Under the pieces are notes generated by a model. It saw nothing but the letters and a program-made list of their open reading frames with translations. It made no database searches and was not told the DNA's origin. This document shows positions 31,849 to 39,225 of a DNA stretch of 64,000 bases, piece after piece; position 1 is the first letter of the stretch; the number at the start of each line of letters is the position of its first letter. The DNA is from Pseudomonas sp. Seg1 (GTDB taxonomy: Bacteria; Pseudomonadota; Gammaproteobacteria; Pseudomonadales; Pseudomonadaceae). The stretch is taken from contig NZ_AP021903.1 in assembly GCF_018326005.1 (NCBI RefSeq), positions 3,815,501 through 3,879,500 of the forward strand. Reading direction: 5' to 3'. A program made the translations under genes and the position numbers.

Positions 31849-32223
31849 ATGCGTGCGCGTTCGCGGGAAGAAGGTTTCACGTTGATTGAGGTGCTGGTGG
31901 CGCTGGCGATTATTGCTGTGGCGATGTCGGCGGCTGTGCGCGTGGCGGGGTTGATGACGCAGAGCAGCGGGATTCTGCGGGATCGGTCGGTGGCGATGAT
32001 TGCGGCGCAGAGTCGGATGGCGGAGTTGCGACTGGAAGGCAAGTTGCCGATGGGTATGAAAGCGCTGGATTGCGATCAGGGGCGGTTGTTGTTGCGCTGC
32101 GAACAGGTAATCGCAGCGGCAGAGAATGGGCGGTTGCTGAAGATCGGCATTCAAGTATTCGACCGCAGCCAGGATGCGCCGCCCCTGGCAAAACTCGAAA
32201 CCCTACTAAACCGCCCCCTGTAG
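31849..32223 (+). CDS. hxcV: minor pseudopilin GspI (HxcV)
   Basis: 124 residues from ATG 31849. The prepilin motif EEGFTLIEVLVALAII is followed by the GspI-type segment RSVAMIAAQSRMAELR. It is transcribed away from hxcT. In P. aeruginosa the next gene is hxcP; here almost 9 kb of accessory DNA intervenes before hxcP. Confidence 0.9.
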   Translation: MRARSREEGFTLIEVLVALAIIAVAMSAAVRVAGLMTQSSGILRDRSVAMIAAQSRMAELRLEGKLPMGMKALDCDQGRLLLRCEQVIAAAENGRLLKIGIQVFDRSQDAPPLAKLETLLNRPL

Positions 32224-32361
32224 GAGCTGCCGCAGGTTTTGTGGTGTTTGCAGATTTTGCACTCACCAAAGAACGCTGTGGGAGCGGGCTTGCCCTCGAA
32301 GGCGCCAGAACAGACACCCATCAATCACCAGGTGACCCCGACACGCGCATCACCCCGTCAA
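32224..32361. repeat. REP-type sequences at the left edge of the island
   Basis: Degenerate REP units (CTGTAGGAGCTGCCGCAGG; CTGTGGGAGCGGGCTTGCCC) are followed by bases closely matching the sequence downstream of both DUF6124 genes (compare 33785-33870 and 35130-35215). Confidence 0.7.
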
Positions 32362-32401
32362 TTACAAATTATCTAACACCCGATTCACCGCCAGCACTCC
32401 C
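32362..32401 (-). pseudogene. remnant of a third DUF6124 gene (C-terminus only)
   Basis: On the minus strand the bases encode LAVNRVLDNL then a stop, matching the end of the two intact DUF6124 proteins (LAVNRALDNLQLAD). The downstream flank is also shared with those genes. Homology stops abruptly after about 40 coding bases, so this is a relic left by deletion or insertion at the edge of the island. Confidence 0.7.
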
Positions 32402-32488
32402 TATAACCGAACACGGCAATCGGTCGAATATCGGCTTCCGCCCGATGACTGACTAACCTGCCATCCCTGCCAGACATTCATATGCCCG

Positions 32489-33013
32489 TCAGCGTTGCGG
32501 ATAAGGTACACCAAGCTCCCAGCGTGATTGCCAATGCGCGATGTATTGACGCGAAACCTCCGCCATATCTCGAATCACAACCACATTTTCCGAGTTAGCC
32601 TTTTCGGCGGACGGAGCGAAATTGAACGAACCTGTTTCGACCGTATTACCGTCGACGATGATGGTTTTGTCGTGATGAAGATGGAAATGTTCATTGGTAC
32701 GCAGCTGCACGCCGTTCAAAACCACAAGGTCCATCGCCGTCTTACTGGACTTGCCCAGATTTCGCTTTTTATCGACCACTATGCGCACCTCCACCCCACG
32801 CTTCTTCGCATCAATCAAAGCCTGCACGATATCGGGAGCCTGGAACGCATAGGCGAGCATTTGAATGCTGTGCTGCGCAGACCCGATGGTTTCCAAAACC
32901 AGCTTTCGCGCCGAACCTTCCGGGGAAAAACCGACCTGCACGCTTGGTTCGGCATGGGATATGGCCGCAATACTGAGCAAGATCGCCAGCGCGGCGCATT
33001 GCAATCTAGTCAT
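32489..33013 (-). CDS. secreted phospholipase D-family nuclease (Nuc-like)
   Basis: 174 residues from ATG 33013, which gives a signal peptide ending ISHAEPS. A single HKD motif is complete: H114, K116, D121, G128, S129 followed by F. One motif per chain and a short length fit the Nuc endonuclease subgroup, which works as a dimer. It is therefore a periplasmic or secreted nuclease/phosphodiesterase. It lies in the accessory island between the DUF6124 remnant and a putative M15-like gene on the same strand. Confidence 0.85.
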   Translation of the reverse strand: MTRLQCAALAILLSIAAISHAEPSVQVGFSPEGSARKLVLETIGSAQHSIQMLAYAFQAPDIVQALIDAKKRGVEVRIVVDKKRNLGKSSKTAMDLVVLNGVQLRTNEHFHLHHDKTIIVDGNTVETGSFNFAPSAEKANSENVVVIRDMAEVSRQYIAHWQSRWELGVPYPQR

Positions 33014-33114
33014 GTTTGAAGACCTTGAGTTGACCAGGCGGGACGTTTTAATTGCAGGATGCCAGCCCATCTGAGCTACCTCTTCTCGGAAAAGATCAGC
33101 AACAGAACCAGCAA

Positions 33115-33618
33115 CTATCCTGCAAAGTCGCAATGTATCTGCATGCTCTCTGTCGGGTTGCGGTGAATCTTGAAGCCGCACTGCATCAGCGCAGCCTTGA
33201 CCTCGTTGAGAACGCCGAGATGTTCAGCCGCCCTGCTGTGTTGAAGGCTCGGCGATGTAAATACTCCCAACGGCAAAAATCGCAGTCTCTTTCCATTCAG
33301 AATGATCGAAACATCCACATGAGAGCCATCCACGTCATGCCCATTGGAGCCGAATATATCGCTCACTTCGTCTTTTCGGCCTGGGTAGCAAGCGCAAAAC
33401 AACCGGATGCCCAGCCACCTCGACAGGAACCTGAACAACCCCAGCTGACTGCTTTTATTTTCATAACCCCGAACGAGCAGTAGTTGAACTGACGGGGGAA
33501 GCTTCGACTGAGCTTCAATCAATTTAAGGAAGACATTTTGTTCAATCAGTACTTCAGAGGATGGCCAGCGAGGTTTGACCTTCAAGCCCTGATTCTCTCC
33601 CTTGAGAAGGGTCAACAT
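33115..33618 (-). CDS. hypothetical protein, possibly a divergent M15-type (VanX/DdpX-like) peptidase
   Basis: 167 residues. A segment GHDVDGSHVDVSI resembles the zinc-binding SxHxxGxAxD motif of D-Ala-D-Ala dipeptidases, and near the end NEVKAALMQCGF...ESMQIHCDF recalls the M15 'GF...EWWH' closing motif. Both are imperfect: the first spacing is one residue longer and the Glu-His spacing differs. It may be a divergent or inactive member. No signal peptide is seen. It lies 101 bases upstream of the PLD gene on the same strand. Confidence 0.45.
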   Translation of the reverse strand: MLTLLKGENQGLKVKPRWPSSEVLIEQNVFLKLIEAQSKLPPSVQLLLVRGYENKSSQLGLFRFLSRWLGIRLFCACYPGRKDEVSDIFGSNGHDVDGSHVDVSIILNGKRLRFLPLGVFTSPSLQHSRAAEHLGVLNEVKAALMQCGFKIHRNPTESMQIHCDFAG

Positions 33619-33858
33619 AGCGTTCGAACTCTATTTTCAACTATTTGATTTCGCGAAATTTAGCATGGGCGAGCGTCCCTCTGCTTAAAGGCAAATATCC
33701 AGGCTGTCGGGCCGCCATCGCGCTCAAGCCAACTCCCACAGGTTTCAGCACCCAGACACACTATCCGTGACCAACCCAAAACCCTGTAGGAGTGAGCCTG
33801 CTCGCGAAGGCGCCAGAACGGACACCCAATCAATCACCAGATGTACCCGACACCTGCA

Positions 33859-34218
33859 TCAATCCGCCAATTGCAGATTATCCAGCGCCCGATTCACCGC
33901 CAGCTCGCCAAGCATGATCAACTGCGCAATCCCCAACAACGCCCGACGCTGCGCCGCCGGCAACAGACTGGCGCAGTCCTGCGCAATGGTTTTGGCCGAA
34001 GCGAGTGTTTCACTGGCATCGATCAGCAGCTCTTCGTTTTTGTTGTCCGCAGTCACGGCATACATCCCACGGGTTTTCCGAGGCGGCGGCGTGGAGCCGG
34101 GTGGGCAGAGGTAATGGTCGAGCGCGCGGTCGGCGGCTTCGTGGAGTTTTCTGGAATCGAGGGATTCGTACGGCGAAACCGAGTCGGTTTCGGGCGGGTT
34201 GGGTGTTGGTTTGATCAT
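33859..34218 (-). CDS. DUF6124 family protein, copy 1
   Basis: 119 residues beginning MIKPTPNPPETDS, with an AGGAGC ribosome site. It belongs to a Pseudomonas-restricted family, usually annotated DUF6124, of unknown function. It is mostly helical with no membrane segment or signal peptide. It differs from copy 2 by only a few residues (SRKLHEA/SKKLHEA, RKTRG/RRIRG). A long leader with conserved RNA structure precedes it. Confidence 0.85.
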   Translation of the reverse strand: MIKPTPNPPETDSVSPYESLDSRKLHEAADRALDHYLCPPGSTPPPRKTRGMYAVTADNKNEELLIDASETLASAKTIAQDCASLLPAAQRRALLGIAQLIMLGELAVNRALDNLQLAD

Positions 34219-34268
34219 GGTGAAGCTCCTATTAGAGTGGAGCCGCCATAACTGTCGCTAAACAGAAA

Positions 34269-34344
34269 GGTGGCGGCTGTACGCAGGTTAGCGAACCGGT
34301 TATAGGCACCCGGCAGACCCAAGGGTCTCCCGCATACAGCCACC
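34269..34344 (-). ncRNA. structured leader RNA of DUF6124 copy 1
   Basis: On the minus strand GGTGGCTGTATGC (34344-34332) pairs with GCGTACAGCCGCC (34284-34272) over 13 base pairs, two of them G-U. An inner hairpin AGACC(CTTG)GGTCT lies between. Copy 2 folds the same way with compensatory changes. The G-U pairs exist only if the minus strand is transcribed, the same direction as the gene. A further perfect stem TCGCTG/CAGCGA lies upstream near 34427-34444. Confidence 0.6.
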
Positions 34345-34689
34345 ATAGCGGAGTTGCAGACATTGAATCTGCGACAAAGCATGGAACGCTGATGCACCTA
34401 TTTATAAGTCGAGTCGCTAAACCCGATCGCTGATTCACCAGCGACCGCACCACAATAGAACCCGCCTCCAAGGCGCACAAGCCGGCGGATTCTGGCGTAG
34501 CTGTAGGCAAAGGCGCAAGGATTTGTAGCCTGAGAGAGTGTTTGAAGATGTCTTTTAAACATTGGTGTTTATGGGGGCCCCTCATTCCGTCTCGGATCCC
34601 TCAACAGATTCGTTCCGTTGTCCCAACAGACAAAAGAAAATGGCCGAGATTGCCAGTCGTAACTGACAACCTCGGCCAAATGAACAGCT
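34345..34689. other. upstream leader and promoter region of DUF6124 copy 1
   Basis: No gene is accepted here. The minus-strand reading frame across it overlaps the structured RNA and shares little residue identity with copy 2. Near 34540-34575 the block GTCTTTTAAACATTGGTGTT, conserved in both copies, is the likely promoter area. Confidence 0.5.
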
Positions 34690-34977
34690 CTATTTTTTCC
34701 GGCACATCTCAACGTCATCCTGGGTTTTCAGGTCTGTATCAATTCCCAAGCGGTACCGGCAGTAGTCGATAATCCTCCCCCGCTCCTCTGCCGTCAGGCG
34801 CTCTACCTTCCTGATCTCACCGTCGTTTGCGTGGATGTTGTAGAACTTCATCTGAAACGCGGGGTGCCTCTTGATGAAGACAATCGTCTCGATGTCACCA
34901 TCCTCAAGGGCTTCGTAGTAACCGACGTAGAGCATCGTTATCACGGCGAGGATTACTGCGATTAAAAGCTTTTTCAT
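34690..34977 (-). CDS. small membrane-anchored protein, unknown function
   Basis: 95 residues from ATG 34977: MKKLLIAVILAVITMLYVGYYEALEDGD. One N-terminal hydrophobic segment serves as signal anchor or signal peptide; the rest is charged and soluble with two cysteines. No family recognised. It sits between the two DUF6124 copies, and bases around it are AT-richer than the core genome. The ribosome site is weak. Confidence 0.6.
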   Translation of the reverse strand: MKKLLIAVILAVITMLYVGYYEALEDGDIETIVFIKRHPAFQMKFYNIHANDGEIRKVERLTAEERGRIIDYCRYRLGIDTDLKTQDDVEMCRKK

Positions 34978-35204
34978 TCTTGCGGCGCCGGAGGTAGAAG
35001 TAGTTGGGTCTTGGCAGGAAAGAAGGCTAATTGTTTTTTCAGAAAATGAATCAGTCGCCATTTTTCACTGCTAGCCCAACTCCCACAGGTATCAGCACCC
35101 TACACAATATCTGTGATCGACATAAAACCCTGTAGGAGTGAGCCTGCTCGCGAAAGCGCAAGAATGGACACCTGATCAATCACCAGGTGATCCTGACACC
35201 CGCA

Positions 35205-35564
35205 TCAATCCGCCAATTGCAGATTATCCAGCGCCCGATTCACCGCCAGCTCCCCGAGCATGATCAACTGCGCAATCCCCAACAACGCCCGACGCTGCGC
35301 CGCTGGCAACAGACTGGCGCAGTCCTGCGCGATGGTTTTGGCCGAAGCAAGTGTTTCACTGGCATCGATCAGCAGCTCTTCGTTTTTGTTGTCCGCAGTC
35401 ACGGCATACATCCCGCGGATTCTACGTGGGGGCGGCGTGGAACCGGGTGGACAGAGGTAATGGTCGAGAGCGCGGTCGGCGGCTTCGTGGAGTTTTTTTG
35501 AGTCGAGGGATTCGTAGGGAGAAACCGAGTCGGTTTCGGGCGGGTTGGGTGTTGGTTTGATCAT
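35205..35564 (-). CDS. DUF6124 family protein, copy 2
   Basis: 119 residues, nearly identical to the protein at 33859-34218, with a GGAGA ribosome site. Function unknown. The near identity of the coding part against the diverged leader suggests recent gene conversion or duplication within the coding block. Confidence 0.85.
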   Translation of the reverse strand: MIKPTPNPPETDSVSPYESLDSKKLHEAADRALDHYLCPPGSTPPPRRIRGMYAVTADNKNEELLIDASETLASAKTIAQDCASLLPAAQRRALLGIAQLIMLGELAVNRALDNLQLAD

Positions 35565-36187
35565 GAGTGAATCTCCAAATCATAGAAAAGGAGCCATCAT
35601 CTTTCGCTACCAAACGAAGGGGTGGTGGCCATACGAAGGTTGGTAGACCGGTGACTTGGAGAACCGGCGCGCCCGAAGACGCCCTGCGCATGGCCACCAT
35701 AAATACACAGCCCCAAAAAGGCCTGTATCGGGTGACGCTCTGCGCCAAGTCAAAACCGGGCTACCAAACCCGATCGCTGATTCGTCAGCGAGCGGACCAC
35801 AATAGAATCCGACCCAAGAGCGCACAAGCCGGCGGATTCTGGCGTAGCTGTAGGCAATGGCGCAAGGATGTGTAGCCTGGAAGAGTGTTTGGAGATGTCT
35901 TTTTAAACATTGGTGTTTATCGAGGCCTCATTGCATCACGCCTCCTTAATAGATTCATCCCCTTAACCCCCAGCTAAACCTCGAAACAACGCTATTGCTG
36001 CGTGGCGGGAGAACCACATATCGATTGACCTACACGGTAAAAATATCGGTCTGTCACGTTTCCAAAGCTCTATGCATCTGCGCTATGGCCAAATGGCATT
36101 ATTAGCGCTACATTTCTTTCGTGGCGCCACGGACGAGGATTGGAACCAATAGGCGCACAAACTATGCGAAGCGAATAGAGGTGACCG
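35565..36187. other. leader of DUF6124 copy 2 and divergent promoter of the TIR operon
   Basis: 623 bases between divergent genes. The first 390 are the copy 2 leader (structured RNA at 35624-35698 and a TCGCTG/CAGCGA hairpin near 35773). The remaining 230 are AT-rich, non-repetitive and should carry the promoter of the TIR-like operon. No gene accepted. Confidence 0.5.
35624..35698 (-). ncRNA. structured leader RNA of DUF6124 copy 2
   Basis: On the minus strand GGTGGCCATGCG pairs with CGTATGGCCACC, and an inner hairpin GCGTC(TTCG)GGCGC carries a UUCG tetraloop. Compared with copy 1, two outer-stem pairs change on both sides (U-A to C-G, G-C to A-U) and the inner stem is replaced by a different paired sequence. 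Confidence 0.6.
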
Positions 36188-36655
36188 GTGGTGGAGAAAA
36201 GGAACGTTTTTATCAGCCATGTTCACAAGGACGATCATGGACTACAGAAACTCAAGGATTTGCTAGCTCCAAAAGGAATGGAGGTAAGAGACTCCTCCAT
36301 CCATACAGGGAAATTCAATAATGCTACGGACGAGCACTATATAAAGACGCAGATCCTTGCTCCCGCTATCAACTGGGCGGGTATATTTATTTGCTACGTT
36401 TCCCCCCAGACAAAGAACAGTGATTGGGTTAACTGGGAAATCGAATATGCTGCCAAACAAGGCAAGCGTATTGTAGGTATTTGGGAGCATGGCGAAAAAG
36501 AGTGCGACCTCCCTAGCGCTCTTACAGAGTATGCCGACGCACTAGTTGGATGGAATGGAGATGCCATCATTGATGCTATCAACGGGAAGGATTCTTGGGA
36601 AAAACCTGATGGGAATGCGTGCGAGCCAGTGCCATTGAAGAGGCATCCATGCTGA
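36188..36655 (+). CDS. TIR-like (ThsB/MTH538-type) domain protein
   Basis: 155 residues from GTG 36188, with AGAGGTG just upstream. The protein is essentially one TIR-like domain: RNVFISHVHKDD at the start, a middle D/S/I segment, and NSDWVNWEIEYAAKQGKRIVGI with the candidate catalytic Glu84. The pattern matches the MTH538/ThsB branch of TIR domains, which in Thoeris makes a cyclic ADP-ribose-type signal from NAD+. Its stop overlaps the next start (TGATG), so it heads a four-gene operon with Nmad2-, MazG- and UDG-like proteins. No ThsA effector is adjacent. NAD+ turnover here is inference. Confidence 0.82.
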   Translation: MVEKRNVFISHVHKDDHGLQKLKDLLAPKGMEVRDSSIHTGKFNNATDEHYIKTQILAPAINWAGIFICYVSPQTKNSDWVNWEIEYAAKQGKRIVGIWEHGEKECDLPSALTEYADALVGWNGDAIIDAINGKDSWEKPDGNACEPVPLKRHPC

Positions 36656-37281
36656 TGCCTCGTATTTATTCTTATGTTGTGCGATATGACAGTGGATTCG
36701 CTCCCAATCCATTCTACAACTACTGCACACTCGCAACCTGCAAGCCAAAAATCCGTCAAGGAGCTCAAATTGGTGATTGGGTAATCGGTAGCGGCAGTAA
36801 TGATCGAAATGTCCGACTTGGTGGGCATCTCGTTTACGCAATGCGTGTAACTGAGGCAATGACATTTGATGAATATTGTTTAGACCCTCGATTTGAATCA
36901 AAAAAGCCCTTCCGCAATGGCAGTCGAAAACAAAGCTGCGGAGACAACATATATTTCCGGGCAGCGGTTGGGACCGATTGGCAGCAGCGAGATTCATTTC
37001 ACTCCCTGCCAGATGGTTCGGTCAACCCGGATCACGTGGCCCGTGACTCGGGTGTCAACAGAGTGCTAATTAGTGAGGACTTTGTATACTTTGGAGGAAG
37101 TGGCCCTGAGTTTCCCAACAACCTGAAAGACCAACAAGGTCGCGAGTTGTGTAAACAAGGCATCGGGCTTACCACTTTTGATGATGTACAACTAATTGCA
37201 AATCTTGAAAAATGGGTTCGTAGTTTTGGCGTCCATGGTTATCAGGGCGCTCCATTCGAATGGCTGACTATTCGCAGGTAA
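36655..37281 (+). CDS. Nmad2-like nucleotide-modification-associated protein
   Basis: 208 residues from ATG 36655; ATG 36649 is an alternative giving two more residues. The opening RIYSYVVRYDSGFAPNPFYNYCTLATCKPKIR and the following GDWVIGSGS and GHLVYAMRVTEAM resemble Nmad2, a domain predicted by comparative genomics to act in DNA base hypermodification or its recognition and found in phage and bacterial conflict loci. No biochemistry is assumed. It is second in the operon, coupled to the TIR-like gene, and followed three bases later by the MazG-like gene. Confidence 0.65.
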   Translation: MPRIYSYVVRYDSGFAPNPFYNYCTLATCKPKIRQGAQIGDWVIGSGSNDRNVRLGGHLVYAMRVTEAMTFDEYCLDPRFESKKPFRNGSRKQSCGDNIYFRAAVGTDWQQRDSFHSLPDGSVNPDHVARDSGVNRVLISEDFVYFGGSGPEFPNNLKDQQGRELCKQGIGLTTFDDVQLIANLEKWVRSFGVHGYQGAPFEWLTIRR

Positions 37282-37284
37282 CCG

Positions 37285-38421
37285 ATGAAAAAAGAAGGAT
37301 CTCTATTGCTCTCGGATTACGCTGCAGAAATTGCAGATACAGACGTGCTTGACCCAAGCGACTTTAATCCTATTCTTCAGGGTCTATACGGGGAAGTCGG
37401 TGGAATAATGGCTACGGCCAAAAAAAGTGTTCGAGAGGGGACGGCTTACCCTGGTTTCAAAAAGGCAGCAGAAGAAGAGTTTGGCGATACGCTTTGGTAT
37501 TTAGCTGCGCTCTGCAGGCGCCTGCAGATTCCTCTTGAAGATATATTTTCGGAAGCAGCGAATCATGGACATTTCCGGAATGTAGGGGCCGCAAGTGATG
37601 TAGCTGAAGGTGCGTTGGCCTATATAGCTGTGCCTGTTGATTCTGCTATTTCTCTCGATGACACATTGATTTGCCTTGGGCAATCGGCTGCGGCGTTACT
37701 GGGAGGTACTCCTACCCGTCACGACTTGACTACTTTCGCGCGGGCCTTTCTAGACTCTATGCACGCGGCCAAACTTGCATTTTCGGAGGTCGCTCGCGGC
37801 AATCTCAGGAAGGCTCGCGGTGCATTTTTAGAACCCGACGCACTAGATTTAGTTGACCTTGATTTCGACTGCGATTTTGGAATCGAAGAACAACTTCCTA
37901 GAAACTTCAAAATACGAGTGAATCAGCGAGGAAGTGGAAAAAGTTACCTCCAATGGAAGGAGGTATTCATTGGAGATCCTCTAAGTGACAACATTGCTGA
38001 TCGTGACGGTTACCGCTTCCATGATGTCTTTCACTTTGCTTATGCTGCAATCCTGCACTGGTCACCTGTAACCCGAGCACTGATCAAGCACAAACGAAAG
38101 AGTAATCCGAAGTATGATGAAGAGCAGGACAATGGTCGAGCCATCGTGGTGGAAGAAGGTGTTTCAGCATGGATATTCTCTAGAGCGAAGGAACTGAATT
38201 TTTTTGCCGAACAAGACAAGGTATCACTTGGTCTTCTCAAGACAATTGGCGAATTCGTGACTGGTTATGAAGTGGAGAAATGCCCGCTGAAGCTCTGGGA
38301 AAGGGCAATTCTGGATGGTTATACTGTGTTTCGCCAGCTTAAGGCGAACCAAGGTGGTTGGATCATTGGAAACCGAAATGAACGCACCATCACATACATG
38401 CCGCTTGAGTCTGAAAAATGA
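37285..38421 (+). CDS. MazG-like NTP pyrophosphohydrolase with a large C-terminal extension
   Basis: 378 residues. The N-terminal 100 residues hold an all-alpha MazG-like site: E37 (GLYGEVGG) and EEEFGDTLWYLAA (E63-E65, D68), the metal-binding pattern that cleaves dNTPs or NTPs to monophosphates. The C-terminal 200 residues (with HDVFHFAYAAILHW and DNGRAIVVEEGVSAWIF) are not a domain I can name; the His/Asp/Glu-rich segment could be a second helical hydrolase. It overlaps the downstream UDG-like gene (ATGA). It could remove modified or unwanted nucleotides from the pool. Confidence 0.7.
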   Translation: MKKEGSLLLSDYAAEIADTDVLDPSDFNPILQGLYGEVGGIMATAKKSVREGTAYPGFKKAAEEEFGDTLWYLAALCRRLQIPLEDIFSEAANHGHFRNVGAASDVAEGALAYIAVPVDSAISLDDTLICLGQSAAALLGGTPTRHDLTTFARAFLDSMHAAKLAFSEVARGNLRKARGAFLEPDALDLVDLDFDCDFGIEEQLPRNFKIRVNQRGSGKSYLQWKEVFIGDPLSDNIADRDGYRFHDVFHFAYAAILHWSPVTRALIKHKRKSNPKYDEEQDNGRAIVVEEGVSAWIFSRAKELNFFAEQDKVSLGLLKTIGEFVTGYEVEKCPLKLWERAILDGYTVFRQLKANQGGWIIGNRNERTITYMPLESEK

Positions 38422-39083
38422 AGATCCACCCATTTGTAGGTGCAGTTGCGTCTCTGCAGTTTGAAGATTGCTTCAATCCGTATTCGGATCGTTGTGAAAT
38501 TCATGATAGACGTGATGCACCACGTCGCCGTGCTATCACGCTGTCCGCGGTATTGAGTCGTGCAGTTGAGGAACCCGTTGACGCCATATGGATCGGAAGA
38601 GACCTCGGATATCGCGGAGGGCGCCGTACCGGATTAGCCCTAACTGACGATGTTCACATTAGTGAACACGCCCGACGCTGGAATCTTGAACTGCTTCCTG
38701 AGCGACCGACTATAGGCAATGCTGTGGCCGAACGGACAGCTGCAGTCATATGGGGCATGCTTGAACAGATTGACGCTCGCATCTTTCTATGGAATGTCTT
38801 TCCTCTTCATCCGCATAAAGCAGGAGATCCGTTCACAAACAGACAGCACAACGCTCGTGAAAGGCGAGCAGGCGAAGAGCTTCTCCAGCAGCTCATCAAA
38901 TTGCTTCGGCCTTCTCGGATTGTGGCGATAGGCAACGATGCTGCAGCTGCGGCAAATCGCATTACTGATTCGGTACCGGTGATCTGCGTGAGGCATCCCA
39001 GCTATGGAGGGCAAACGCAATTCCAGAAACAAATTTCAGAACTTTACGGGCCATCCATGAGGAGTAACGGCTCATTGTTTTGA
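38418..39083 (+). CDS. uracil-DNA glycosylase superfamily protein
   Basis: 221 residues. Motif 1 is IGRDLGYRGGRRTGLAL (about 59-75), in the place of GEAPG/GQDPY of UDG families, and the late motif RHPSYGG (192-198) matches the HPS loop. The protein is too divergent for family 1 and lacks the iron-sulfur cysteines of family 4. Such glycosylases may excise unusual bases; a UDG-fold enzyme (Brig1) that removes glucosylated hydroxymethylcytosine from phage DNA is a relevant precedent. It is last of the four-gene operon, followed by a terminator-like hairpin. Confidence 0.75.
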   Translation: MKIHPFVGAVASLQFEDCFNPYSDRCEIHDRRDAPRRRAITLSAVLSRAVEEPVDAIWIGRDLGYRGGRRTGLALTDDVHISEHARRWNLELLPERPTIGNAVAERTAAVIWGMLEQIDARIFLWNVFPLHPHKAGDPFTNRQHNARERRAGEELLQQLIKLLRPSRIVAIGNDAAAAANRITDSVPVICVRHPSYGGQTQFQKQISELYGPSMRSNGSLF

Positions 39084-39180
39084 TGAAGTTTGATTATTTA
39101 AAACAGCTATTTACTTTGCCCAAAATTTTTGGTCGTGAATCTCTATATTCAAAGATCTCTGCCGAATTTTTGATGCGCAA

Positions 39181-39219
39181 ATTGGAGGACGGTTTTCCAC
39201 CATCCTCCCAATCTTTTTT
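39181..39219 (+). terminator. terminator of the TIR-like/Nmad2/MazG/UDG operon
   Basis: ATTGGAGGA pairs with TCCTCCCAAT (one bulge) and is followed by CTTTTTT, between the convergent UDG and SLOG genes. Confidence 0.6.
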
Positions 39220-39225
39220 AAAACT

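Larger units (their letters stand above)
33728..34614. repeat. DUF6124 segmental duplication, copy 1
   Basis: About 885 bases comprising a REP-like start (AACTCCCACAGG), the DUF6124 gene, its structured leader and a conserved promoter-side end (GTCTTTTAAACATTGGTGTT). Nearly the same order of sequence recurs at 35074-35957. Confidence 0.85.
35074..35957. repeat. DUF6124 segmental duplication, copy 2
   Basis: Second copy of the unit at 33728-34614. The coding part is almost identical, while the leader has diverged with preserved pairing. Its right end borders the defence genes. Confidence 0.85.

Noticed and set aside
34232..34585. Protein-coding gene in the leader of DUF6124 copy 1
   Set aside because: The matching region of copy 2 keeps RNA pairing but little residue identity and a different frame layout; no ribosome site.
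36188..36655. Complete Thoeris system
   Set aside because: No SIR2-SLOG ThsA is adjacent; the neighbours are Nmad2-, MazG- and UDG-like proteins, and the SLOG protein on the other strand has no SIR2 domain.
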